The notes beneath the pieces are model-generated. The model worked only from the letters and a program-made list of their open reading frames with translations. It was not told the DNA's origin and made no database searches. From Microbacterium sp. (GTDB lineage: Bacteria; Actinomycetota; Actinomycetes; Actinomycetales; Microbacteriaceae), in the NCBI GenBank assembly GCA_003476465.1, contig DMUE01000031.1, positions 1 through 5,355 of the forward strand: 5,355 nucleotides of DNA, given 5' to 3'. Below, piece after piece: positions 1-5,355 of this stretch (position 1 is the first letter of the stretch; each line of letters starts with the position of its first letter). The position numbers were made by a program, and so were the translations under genes.

Positions 1-24
1 CCAGGCGACCGAGCTCGCTAAACG

Positions 25-49
25 GGCTCATCGCATTTGAGGGTGTAGT
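25..49 (+). repeat. Left terminal inverted repeat (IRL) of the ISL3 element
   Basis: The 25 bases from 25 to 49 match the reverse complement of 1424-1448 at 23 positions. The differences are A30 (T in the other end) and T36 (G in the other end). This repeat also encodes the last residues of the transposase: the TGA stop codon on the minus strand is made by bases 28-30, so the end of the element and the end of the gene overlap. Confidence 0.93.
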
Positions 50-1338
50 GCGGGTCTGAATCCTCCGGCTTCGAGCAGCGAGCGGGCGACATAGTTCGTG
101 AGATTGCGGAAGCCGAGGGCAGAGCCGCGGAGGTGCTCGAGCCGTCCGTTGATCGCCTCCGTCGGCCCGTTGCTGGTGCCGGGTCGGTCGAAGAACGCGA
201 GCACGTCCGCGGCGCGCTGCTTCAGCGTCCGGCCGAGGCGTCGGATCTCGACGAGCGCGGCCGGGACGCCGGTGGTGACCGCGTCGATCACGGCCTGCAT
301 CATCTGCTTGCCCTTCTTTTTGTCGGGCTCTCGGTACGCGGCGATCATGCGCTGATAGATACCCCAGGTCGCTTCGACCTCGACGTGCTCCTCGGTAGCG
401 AACAGTGCCTCCAGCCGGATTCTCTGCCGGTCGGTGAGCAGCTTGTCGCCGGTGTGGAGGGTGCGACGCGCCTGGTAGAGCGGGTCGCCCTTCATCCCGC
501 GCCTGCCGAACAGGTCCTGCTGGACTCGACGCCGGCAAACATCCAGCGCGTCGCCGGCGAGGCGGACCACGTGGAACGGGTCCATGACGGGGACCGCGTC
601 GGGCAGTTCTTCGGCGGCGGCGGTCTTGAATCCGGTGAACCCGTCCATCGCGACCACCTCGATCCCCGCGCTCCATTGCTTCGGGCGATCTGCGAGCCAC
701 TGCTTGAACACCGCCTTGGAACGGCCCTCGACCATGTCCAGCAGTCTGGCCGGGCCGGTCTTGTTCCGGGCGGGGGTGAGGTCGATGATCACGGTGACGT
801 ACTTGTCCCCGAACCTCGTGTGTCGCCAGACGTGCTCGTCGGCCCCGATCGTGGTGACGTGGTCGAACCGGGCCGGGTCGTCGATCAGGTGACGGCGGCC
901 CTCGGCGATGATCGCGCTGTTCGCGGTGTGCCAGGACACCCCGAGCCCCGCCGCGACCCGGGAGACGGTGAGGTGGTCGACCACGATCGCTTCCAACGCC
1001 CACCCGAGCCCGCCGCGGGAGATCTTCGCCCGGGGCGCCGCGGCCTTCGAGGTGTCCTGCCGCCACGTCTTCCCGCAGCGCTCGCACCGGTAGCGGCGCA
1101 CCCGCACCAGCAGCGTCGTGGGCCGGTGCCCGAACGGCTCGTGCGCGAGGCGACGCACGACGGTGTCGCGCACGACGCCCTCGACGCCGCACTCCCGGCA
1201 CCACGGATCCGGCTCGACAACGCGACACTCGATCACCGCCCGATCCGGCTCGAGCCGCTGCCCGACGGCTTCGAGGCCGAGCTCATCGAGACGGCAGAAC
1301 GTGGTCAGATCGGGCGCAGCGAAGGTAGCGTGGAGCAA
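28..1338 (-). CDS. ISL3-family DDE transposase
   Basis: This 436-residue protein is the transposase of the element, catalysing DNA cleavage and strand transfer at its ends. An N-terminal zinc-finger region has CxxC pairs at C47/C50 and C85/C88 (CRECG, CERCG). A helix-turn-helix-like stretch follows at about 118-145. The catalytic domain shows D167 in IGADEHVWR, D232 in VVAMDGFTGF and E394 in SNGPTEAINGRL, with the family motif DPFHVV at 253-258. Length and order of domains are normal for ISL3, and no frameshift is seen. The start is TTG at 1338: the frame is closed by a TGA only five codons upstream (1351-1353), and a weak GAAAG lies within the hairpin just before it. The stop lies inside the left terminal repeat. 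The protein is probably functional; activity in this host is not known. Confidence 0.95.
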   Translation of the reverse strand: MLHATFAAPDLTTFCRLDELGLEAVGQRLEPDRAVIECRVVEPDPWCRECGVEGVVRDTVVRRLAHEPFGHRPTTLLVRVRRYRCERCGKTWRQDTSKAAAPRAKISRGGLGWALEAIVVDHLTVSRVAAGLGVSWHTANSAIIAEGRRHLIDDPARFDHVTTIGADEHVWRHTRFGDKYVTVIIDLTPARNKTGPARLLDMVEGRSKAVFKQWLADRPKQWSAGIEVVAMDGFTGFKTAAAEELPDAVPVMDPFHVVRLAGDALDVCRRRVQQDLFGRRGMKGDPLYQARRTLHTGDKLLTDRQRIRLEALFATEEHVEVEATWGIYQRMIAAYREPDKKKGKQMMQAVIDAVTTGVPAALVEIRRLGRTLKQRAADVLAFFDRPGTSNGPTEAINGRLEHLRGSALGFRNLTNYVARSLLEAGGFRPALHPQMR

Positions 1339-1339
1339 C

Positions 1340-1393
1340 GTCGAGGTCTTTCAGATGGACAGCCTATGAACTTCCATCCTGGAAGACCTCGAC
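1340..1393 (-). promoter_or_regulatory. Long hairpin covering the translation start region of the transposase
   Basis: Bases 1340-1358 pair with 1374-1393 (gtcgaggtctttcag-atgg against ccat-c-ctggaagacctcgac), giving about 19 pairs with one T/C difference that becomes a wobble pair in one RNA strand, one bulged base and a 15-base loop. The stem ends two bases before the TTG start of the transposase and contains the only purine-rich stretch that could serve as its ribosome binding site. Structures of this kind in insertion sequences can block translation of transcripts that enter from outside. That role is inferred here; the pairing is read directly. Confidence 0.75.
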
Positions 1394-1399
1394 CCCTAT

Positions 1400-1420
1400 C
1401 CGCGAACCGGCCCGCGAACC
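1400..1420. repeat. Two 9-bp direct repeats next to the right end of the element
   Basis: The sequence ccgcgaacc occurs at 1400-1408 and again at 1412-1420, a 12-bp period, in the short space between the hairpin and the right terminal repeat. No such pair is seen inside the left end. It may be a subterminal binding site for the transposase or part of its promoter, but it could also be chance in GC-rich DNA. Confidence 0.5.
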
Positions 1421-1423
1421 CCG

Positions 1424-1448
1424 ACTACACCCTCAACTGCGAAGAGCC
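1424..1448 (-). repeat. Right terminal inverted repeat (IRR) of the ISL3 element
   Basis: Read on the minus strand this end begins GGCTCTTCGCAG and matches the left repeat at 23 of 25 positions. It carries the canonical CTCTTC form; the left end has the variant base. The interrupted lipoprotein frame runs into this repeat and stops at a TGA at 1433-1435. Confidence 0.93.
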
Positions 1449-1537
1449 TCGTTGCCACACGCCGTAAGCCCGGCGACCAACCCCAAAGCAACGAACGTAC
1501 ACATGGTGCGCTGAATGAGACCGCGTGTCACAAGCAC
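1433..1537 (-). pseudogene. 5' remnant of a lipoprotein gene, truncated by the ISL3 element
   Basis: On the minus strand a GTG start at 1537 (or GTG at 1531, or ATG at 1504) opens a classic lipoprotein signal peptide: arginines at 5 and 10, a hydrophobic core TFVALGLVAGL, and the lipobox LTAC with the cysteine to be lipidated at residue 27. A GGGAG motif (1542-1546) lies 4 bases before the first GTG and 10 before the second. After C-G-N the frame crosses into the right end of the element at 1448 and terminates after E-A-L-R-S. The mature domain is lost, so the function of the parent gene (for example a solute-binding or surface lipoprotein) cannot be told. Its 3' part is not recognisable in the 24 bases left of the element. 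If still expressed, the product would be a 34-residue precursor of a lipid-anchored octapeptide. Confidence 0.8.
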
Positions 1538-1648
1538 GTTGCTCCCGAATTGACAGAGTTGGGAATGATGATCACCGCAGCATCCGCATATACCGAGAAC
1601 GCCCGAGTGCGCCTGGGTCCACCTTATGCCGACCGGAGCAGCCGGCTC

Positions 1649-1686
1649 GCTCCGCCGGGTTTGCGGATCCCGCAGCGGCCCGGAGC
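1649..1686 (-). terminator. Possible GC-rich hairpin terminator after the 1727-2413 gene
   Basis: Bases gctcc (1649-1653), ggg (1657-1659) and tgcgg (1662-1666) can pair with ccgca (1670-1674), ccc (1679-1681) and ggagc (1682-1686), forming a 13-pair stem with internal bulges. It lies about 40 bases past the stop codon of the minus-strand gene and before the lipoprotein remnant. There is no T-run after it, so this is at most a weak or factor-assisted terminator. Confidence 0.3.
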
Positions 1687-1726
1687 CCGTCGCGGCAATC
1701 GACCGCCACTTCATCAACCGGTCGTA

Positions 1727-2413
1727 CTAGCTGGCTTTCCGCCGCGCGAATTTGAGGTCGACATACTCGACATGCTCGCGGGAAATGACAGCAGTGAGTG
1801 TCCCGCCGCTCGGGAGGTTCGCGCCGATGGCGTAGACAAACGGGTCCGTGTCGATCTCTGCGCCGATCACGGGCAGGTCATCGACAATGACGTCGACCCC
1901 ATGGCGGACCACGCGCTCCGAGGTTAGCGCGGGGGAATCCCAGACGTGTAGGCCGAGTCCGAGCTGATCGCGGAAACGATTCACCAGGATGTGGTTCGCG
2001 TGATGGACGAGGAGGTAAGGGAGCGTGGTGTACTCGGACTCGTCACGATGCCACCAAGTTTGCACTGCGTCCCACAGTGTCGGGTACCGCATGCGTTCGA
2101 CGTACTCGAGCAGCCAGGTTGGACGCGGCCACGGCGGGACTTCCTCGAGCGAACGACGCGTCTGGTCATCGAGGTCAGCGAGATTCACCGGGTCAGACTT
2201 ATCATCCGGGTTTCGCCACAATGTCGCCGAGACACTCACACTCATCATGTTCATGCCGCGCTCATCGGTACCGGAGCTGACGCCAATGTCGGTGACCCCC
2301 ACAGAACGCTGGTGAGCAAACTCGAAGACGGGGATCGGCATGCGCTGGAGCTGCTGTTCGCGTTCGAACCGCGGGTCGGGCGCGTCTTCCGGAAGGACTC
2401 CACCGAACTGCAT
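1727..2413 (-). CDS. Uncharacterised protein, intact member of a divergent paralog pair
   Basis: I do not recognise this 228-residue protein as a named family. It has no signal peptide, no membrane segment and no cysteine, so it is probably cytoplasmic. Blocks shared with the plus-strand copy are PEDAPDPR (8-15), SxSxT(L/F)WRNPxDxSDPxNLADLDxQTR (about 60-86), PPxPRPxW (93-100), MRYPxLWxAVxT (108-119), HANH(I/V)LxNR(F/Y)R(D/E)QLGL (138-153) and DTDPFVxxIG (188-197). Conserved tryptophans and the HANH segment suggest a folded core, but no catalytic motif can be named. The ATG at 2413 is supported by AAGGGA (2423-2428) nine bases upstream and by the matching N-terminus (MQ..G..PEDAPDPR) of the paralog. 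It is read divergently from that copy with a palindrome between them. The gene looks real and under selection; its function is unknown. Confidence 0.85.
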   Translation of the reverse strand: MQFGGVLPEDAPDPRFEREQQLQRMPIPVFEFAHQRSVGVTDIGVSSGTDERGMNMMSVSVSATLWRNPDDKSDPVNLADLDDQTRRSLEEVPPWPRPTWLLEYVERMRYPTLWDAVQTWWHRDESEYTTLPYLLVHHANHILVNRFRDQLGLGLHVWDSPALTSERVVRHGVDVIVDDLPVIGAEIDTDPFVYAIGANLPSGGTLTAVISREHVEYVDLKFARRKAS

Positions 2414-2481
2414 GATTGCCTATCCCTTACGTTGTTCAAACGAGGTCTAAGTCGCGGCCAGGGTCACACCGAGCCATGTCC

Positions 2482-2496
2482 ACACTGTCACAGTGT
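2482..2496. promoter_or_regulatory. Perfect palindrome, operator-like, between the divergent paralogs
   Basis: The sequence acactgt-c-acagtgt is a perfect 7-bp inverted repeat around a single central base. It lies 68 bases from the start codon of the minus-strand gene and 76 from that of the plus-strand copy, almost at the centre of the 159-bp spacer. Size and symmetry suit a dimeric repressor; many TetR-type operators look like this. No regulator gene is in the window, so the binding protein is unknown. A short spacer and no T-run argue against a terminator. Confidence 0.55.
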
Positions 2497-2572
2497 TCCT
2501 ACTTCCGATCAGCCTGCTGCTGAGCGATCCGCTCGCGGGCCAATCACCGCGCGCGTGTGGGATCGTTTCGCT

Positions 2573-3274
2573 ATGCAGATCGTAGGACCGGTGCCCGAAG
2601 ACGCTCCTGACCCGCGACTGGAGTCAGCTGCTCGGGCGCGCGCCTTCCCTTTTCCCATCGTCGGTCTCATTCAGCAGCCTGCAATCACCGACACTGGCGG
2701 GTACGGATTCCGGGAGCATGAAGGAAGTTCGGGCCGCACCTCGGCGGCTGTTTCTATCAGCTACACGTTCTGGCGTAATCCATCCGATCACTCAGACCCC
2801 ACGAACCTTGCTGATCTCGACGGGCAGACTCGCGCATCGCTCGAAACTGAACCGCCCCGGCCGAGACCGGCTTGGATGAAGGAGCTGGTGCAGCTGATGA
2901 GATATCCGCTGCTGTGGGAGGCGGTGCGAACGAGCTGGGATCGCGAAAACTCTTAGGACTCATCGCTCGCTCAGCAGCTCGTCGATCACGCGAACCACGT
3001 TCTGCGGAATCGTTACCGTGAACAGCTCGGTCTGCGACGTGGGACAGATCCGGATACAGGCTGGAAAGCAACAGCCGCCGCGGTCCGTGCCGGAGCGACC
3101 GCACGGCTCGACGGCTGCGATGTCGATGCGCTGGAGCTCGACACAGATCCCTTCGTTCACGGGATCGGGTTCCAGCTCGAAGACCACGTCGTCGTCACAG
3201 TCGTGCTCGCACGAGACGAACTGCCATATCTCAACTTGGCATTCACAACCAACGCTTTGCCGGCAGCAACCTGA
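2573..3274 (+). pseudogene. Second copy of the paralog pair, interrupted by an in-frame TAG
   Basis: From ATG at 2573 the frame encodes 127 residues collinear with the minus-strand protein, meets TAG at 2954-2956, and then continues in the same frame as clear homology (D-S-S-L-A-Q-Q-L-V-D-HANHVLRNRYREQLGL, later LDTDPFVHGIG) to TGA at 3272-3274. Read through, it would be 233 codons, against 228 in the intact copy. Over the central 63 residues (intact copy 59-121) I count 42 identities. The TAG aligns with glutamate 127 of the intact copy, encoded GAG, so one G-to-T change explains it. No ATG or GTG restarts translation soon after the stop. The start is weakly supported by GTGGGA about ten bases upstream and by the shared N-terminus. 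Alternatives are a sequencing error, nonsense suppression, or a short functional N-terminal product. Confidence 0.85.
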
Positions 3275-3392
3275 CATCTGGAAAGAAGCAGCCACCCCTT
3301 CATCCTTTGACCGCGACCAGCTCACGTGGACCCGGTGACGGATCGGCTAACGCGAACGAGTCGCCTCGGCTGGGTTGCGGGAATATTGCCGT

Positions 3393-3428
3393 GAACTCGA
3401 GTGGCCGAATCGGACAATACTTAGTGTG
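3393..3428 (+). promoter_or_regulatory. Candidate promoter and leaderless start of the sigma factor gene
   Basis: No Shine-Dalgarno sequence precedes the GTG at 3426. A -10-like gacaat (3413-3418) ends seven bases before it, the spacing expected if transcription starts at the GTG itself, as is common in actinobacteria. A gaac (3393-3396), similar to the core of ECF -35 elements, lies about 16 bases further upstream and would allow autoregulation. The perfect octamer actcgagt (3395-3402) overlaps it. All of this is suggestive only. Confidence 0.3.
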
Positions 3429-4025
3429 ACCACCCACGACGGCGCGATCATCCGCCGCTCCCTCGAGCAGCCAGCGGCGTTCGCCGAGCTGTACGACCGG
3501 CACGAGCGGGTCATCTTTCGCTATGCGGCCCGTCGGATCGGTGCAACCCAGGCGGATGACATCGCCTCAGAGACGTTTCTCGTCGCGTTCACGCACCGGC
3601 GAGACTTCACGGGCAGCGAGGACGCGCGCCCGTGGTTGCTCGGGATTGCCACAACACTGATGCGACAGCACGCGCGGACGGAAGCGAAGGCGTGGCGGGG
3701 CATGCTCGCGTCGGACCTGGCCCGCACCGACATCGACCAGATTGACGCCGCCGACGCTCGCCTCGACGCGAAGCGCCTCACCCGCCGACTCGGCAAGGCA
3801 CTGGCCCGCCTGCCAACCGGCGACCGCGACACTCTTCTGTTGCACACGTTTGGAGATCTCGACTACGAGGGCATCAGCGAAGCGCTGAGCATTCCGGTCG
3901 GGACCGTCCGTTCACGACTGAACCGCGTGCGCCGCAAGCTGCGCGCCGCTATCGAACCGATTTTGAATCAAGAGAAGGAACAGAGCCATGGACGAAATCT
4001 CGCTCCTGCGCCGAACGCGGACTGA
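3426..4025 (+). CDS. ECF-type RNA polymerase sigma factor
   Basis: This 199-residue protein directs RNA polymerase to a specific promoter set. Region 2 covers about 19-88 (FAELYDRHERVIFRYAARR, then DDIASETFLVAF for the -10 contact and RPWLLGIATTLMRQHAR). A variable linker spans 89-117. Region 4 covers about 118-173 (LARLPTGDRDTLLLHTFGDL, then the helix-turn-helix YEGISEALSIPVGTVRSRLNRVRRKL). There is no region 1 or 3, so it is of the ECF class. I chose GTG at 3426 because it places region 2 some 18 residues from the N-terminus, as usual; the frame is open further up to a TTG at 3375, but that extra peptide does not look like a sigma factor. The last 38 bases overlap the downstream membrane protein gene, indicating translational coupling and a functional pair. 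The exact ECF group is not determined. Confidence 0.93.
   Translation: MTTHDGAIIRRSLEQPAAFAELYDRHERVIFRYAARRIGATQADDIASETFLVAFTHRRDFTGSEDARPWLLGIATTLMRQHARTEAKAWRGMLASDLARTDIDQIDAADARLDAKRLTRRLGKALARLPTGDRDTLLLHTFGDLDYEGISEALSIPVGTVRSRLNRVRRKLRAAIEPILNQEKEQSHGRNLAPAPNAD
3974..3979 (+). promoter_or_regulatory. Ribosome binding site for the membrane protein gene, inside the sigma gene
   Basis: GAAGGA lies eight bases before the ATG at 3988 and within the last codons of the sigma factor gene. It fixes the start of the downstream protein and implies that the two are translated from one message. Confidence 0.8.
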
Positions 4026-5175
4026 TATCCCCGAGCGCACTCCGGCGGGTGTTGCTCGCGGTCGGGCGGCGCTGTTCGCTCAGATCGAGGCAGAAACGCC
4101 ATACGCGCCGTTCGCAGCTCTAGGGGACGACACCTCCTTCACCCCTCTGCCGCTGCGCCGTCGTCGACGCCGCACCGTGGCGTGGACGGGATTCTCTGCC
4201 CTGGGCGCCACCGCCGTGGTTGCCGCGCTCGTCGGCAGCAACCTGCTCGGAATTGCAGGCTGGCAGGGCGGCGCCGATCCGGCAGCCGCCGACGCGCTCA
4301 ACGCCGCAGCTGTCGCCACCCTTGAAGTCAGCGATCCTCAGCTCGCGCCCGGCCAATACTTGCGCGTGCACACCGACGCGGTGTACATGGCGCAGGGATG
4401 GCTCGACGAGGACTTCGACGCGGCCCGCGCGAACGGCGAGGATATGGATAACGTAACGGTCGAGCCGGTGTTCTTCATGCTGAAGGACCGGACCGAATTG
4501 TTCGTACCCGCTGATCTCAACGACACCTGGTGGCAGATCCGGTGTGCGAGCACTCTGGCCCAGACTTTCGGCCCTAGATCCGAGCTGGCGGCGCAGCGGA
4601 GCCCGGCAGGGCTGGCAGGGGTCACCGACCGCCTTTATGATCTGCCAGGCGGCAGGTTCAAGGTGGAAGGGCCCGGCGATAAGGTCACGCTCGGCGACCC
4701 GGTGGACGGATTCTGGGTTCCGGGTGGAACGAGCAGTGACTTCACGCAGCTTCCCTTGGATCCAGCCGAACTGCTGGCGGAGATCTATCGTGTGACCGCC
4801 GGGGCGGGCCCCTCCCGCGATGGGGAAGCACTCGTCTGGATCGCGGACACCCTCCGGCAGGGCACCGTACCCGCCGAATACCGCGCCGCCATGTATAAAG
4901 CGGCCGCGCTGATCCCGGGTGTGACCATCACCGAGGGTCAGGCAACCCTCAACGGAGCCACAGGCATCGCCATCGGGCGTGATGAAACGAACAACGCCTT
5001 CCGGCAAGAGATCATCGTCGACACCGCAACCGGACAATTCATCGGGGAGCGGCAGGTAGCGCTGGAAGGCTATGGCGGCGGTGCCGTGGCCGCTGGCACC
5101 ACTGTTGGATGGACGGCTGCCACCACCGAGATCGTTGACGCTGCGCCAACCGACGTGTCCACCTGCGGCGTGTGA
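3988..5175 (+). CDS. CU044_5270-type single-pass membrane protein, likely partner of the sigma factor
   Basis: The 395-residue product has a cytoplasmic N-terminus (1-62) with the motif MDEISLLRRTRTDIPERTP, a run of six arginines at 57-62, one membrane helix at about 65-91, and a long extracytoplasmic domain (92-395). The N-terminal motif, topology and position directly after an ECF sigma gene match proteins annotated as CU044_5270 family in actinobacteria. By context it is probably an anti-sigma factor or a sensor acting on the sigma factor. The cytoplasmic part has no cysteine or HxxxCxxC, so it is not a zinc-binding anti-sigma domain. Only two cysteines exist, C186 and C393, both outside the membrane, and they could form a disulfide. 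The outer domain has a -KVEGPGDKVTLGDPVDGFWVPGG- stretch (about 225-247) and a C-terminal part rich in G, A and T, but no enzyme motif. The start is set by a good ribosome binding site. Confidence 0.85.
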   Translation: MDEISLLRRTRTDIPERTPAGVARGRAALFAQIEAETPYAPFAALGDDTSFTPLPLRRRRRRTVAWTGFSALGATAVVAALVGSNLLGIAGWQGGADPAAADALNAAAVATLEVSDPQLAPGQYLRVHTDAVYMAQGWLDEDFDAARANGEDMDNVTVEPVFFMLKDRTELFVPADLNDTWWQIRCASTLAQTFGPRSELAAQRSPAGLAGVTDRLYDLPGGRFKVEGPGDKVTLGDPVDGFWVPGGTSSDFTQLPLDPAELLAEIYRVTAGAGPSRDGEALVWIADTLRQGTVPAEYRAAMYKAAALIPGVTITEGQATLNGATGIAIGRDETNNAFRQEIIVDTATGQFIGERQVALEGYGGGAVAAGTTVGWTAATTEIVDAAPTDVSTCGV

Positions 5176-5355
5176 TGGACGGTATATCGGCGATCGATCA
5201 GCCCAATGCGCAGCCCATCAGCCCGTCCGACATCACGCTTCCGCTAACCACCCAGATCGATCTCACCTGGCTCATGTCAGCCACGGCTGGCTAAAGCGCG
5301 AAGCCTGGGATCCGGCACGGCCCGAAAGCCTGTCGCTCAATGCGACGCTGCCCTG
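5176..5355. other. Right edge of the window, no supported gene
   Basis: Three weak possibilities exist. An ATG at 5175, overlapping the previous stop as TGATG, opens a 39-codon frame ending at 5294 with no ribosome binding site. A minus-strand frame enters from the edge and ends at 5272 (last residues SRFSQPWLT), which could be the 3' end of a convergent gene. A plus-strand frame from 5177 stays open to the edge but has no start codon. The hexamer cagccc occurs three times in close succession near 5200-5225. A short cagcc-ac-ggctg inverted repeat near 5279-5290 is too small to call a terminator. Confidence 0.3.

Larger units (their letters stand above)
25..1448 (-). mobile_element. Complete ISL3-family insertion sequence, 1424 bp
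   Basis: The element is bounded by terminal inverted repeats at 25-49 and 1424-1448 that begin GGCTC(A/T)TCGCA, the kind of end typical of ISL3 elements, and it contains one transposase gene on the minus strand. Both ends and the whole coding region are present, so it may still be mobile. ISL3 elements normally leave 8-bp direct repeats. Here the 8 bases on the left (gctaaacg, 17-24) and on the right (tcgttgcc, 1449-1456) do not match, nor do they match if the boundary is moved by one base. The right end has destroyed a lipoprotein gene. No passenger gene is present. Family assignment rests on the transposase and the ends together; the exact IS name cannot be given without a search. Confidence 0.93.

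Noticed and set aside
17..24. Target duplication gctaaacg compared with right flank tcgttgcc
   Set aside because: The octamers do not match directly or with a one-base shift, so no duplication is claimed.
133..1467. Open frame of 444 codons on the plus strand across the element
   Set aside because: It is antisense to the transposase, whose zinc fingers and DDE residues are unambiguous, and its composition is what GC-rich codons give on the opposite strand.
1538..1717. Extension of the lipoprotein frame up to an ATG at 1717
   Set aside because: It would place about 60 unrelated residues before a clean lipoprotein signal peptide that has its own ribosome binding site and GTG starts.
1991..2572. 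Upstream extension of the plus-strand paralog frame
   Set aside because: This part is antisense to the intact minus-strand gene; homology between the copies starts exactly at ATG 2573.
2960..3325. Minus-strand frame of 121 codons, rich in cysteine
   Set aside because: It lies antisense to the second half of the plus-strand paralog, which has clear homology in its own frame.
3375..3425. Longer sigma factor from TTG at 3375
   Set aside because: There is no ribosome binding site and the added 17 residues do not resemble an ECF N-terminus.
4120..5037. Minus-strand frame of 305 codons
   Set aside because: It is antisense to the membrane protein gene, which has a ribosome binding site, a membrane helix and a family-like N-terminus.
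5175..5294. 39-codon frame overlapping the membrane protein stop as TGATG
   Set aside because: It has no ribosome binding site, no recognisable motif and a length easily reached by chance.

Overview
The window comes from a high-GC Gram-positive bacterium, most likely an actinobacterium close to Microbacteriaceae. This is inferred from GC-rich codons, GTG and TTG starts, an actinobacterial-type ISL3 transposase and a sigma factor followed by a CU044_5270-like membrane protein. No rRNA, tRNA or CRISPR array is visible, and the genus cannot be fixed from this sequence alone.

Layout. (1) Positions 25-1448 hold a complete ISL3-family insertion sequence: 25-bp terminal inverted repeats matching at 23 positions, one transposase gene on the minus strand with both zinc-finger pairs and a full DDE triad, and a strong hairpin at the transposase start. 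The bases flanking the element do not form the expected 8-bp target duplication. (2) The right end of the element cuts a minus-strand lipoprotein gene just after its lipobox cysteine, leaving only the signal peptide (about 1449-1537). (3) Positions 1727-3274 carry two divergent copies of an uncharacterised protein family. The minus-strand copy (1727-2413) is intact. The plus-strand copy (2573-3274) is collinear with it but has an in-frame TAG at codon 128, where the intact copy has GAG, so it looks like a recent nonsense pseudogene. A perfect 7-1-7 palindrome lies midway between the two start codons and resembles a repressor operator. (4) Positions 3426-5175 form a two-gene operon: an ECF-type sigma factor, probably translated from a leaderless GTG, overlapping by 38 bp a single-pass membrane protein of the CU044_5270 type that is a plausible anti-sigma factor or sensor. 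(5) The last 180 bases hold no gene that can be defended.

Working together. The sigma factor and the membrane protein are almost certainly co-expressed and probably act as a signal-transduction pair. Nothing in the sequence ties the divergent paralogs to them. The left half looks like a decaying accessory region: an inserted element, a truncated lipoprotein gene, a rearranged flank and a duplicated gene with one copy inactivated. The least described item is the paralog family itself.
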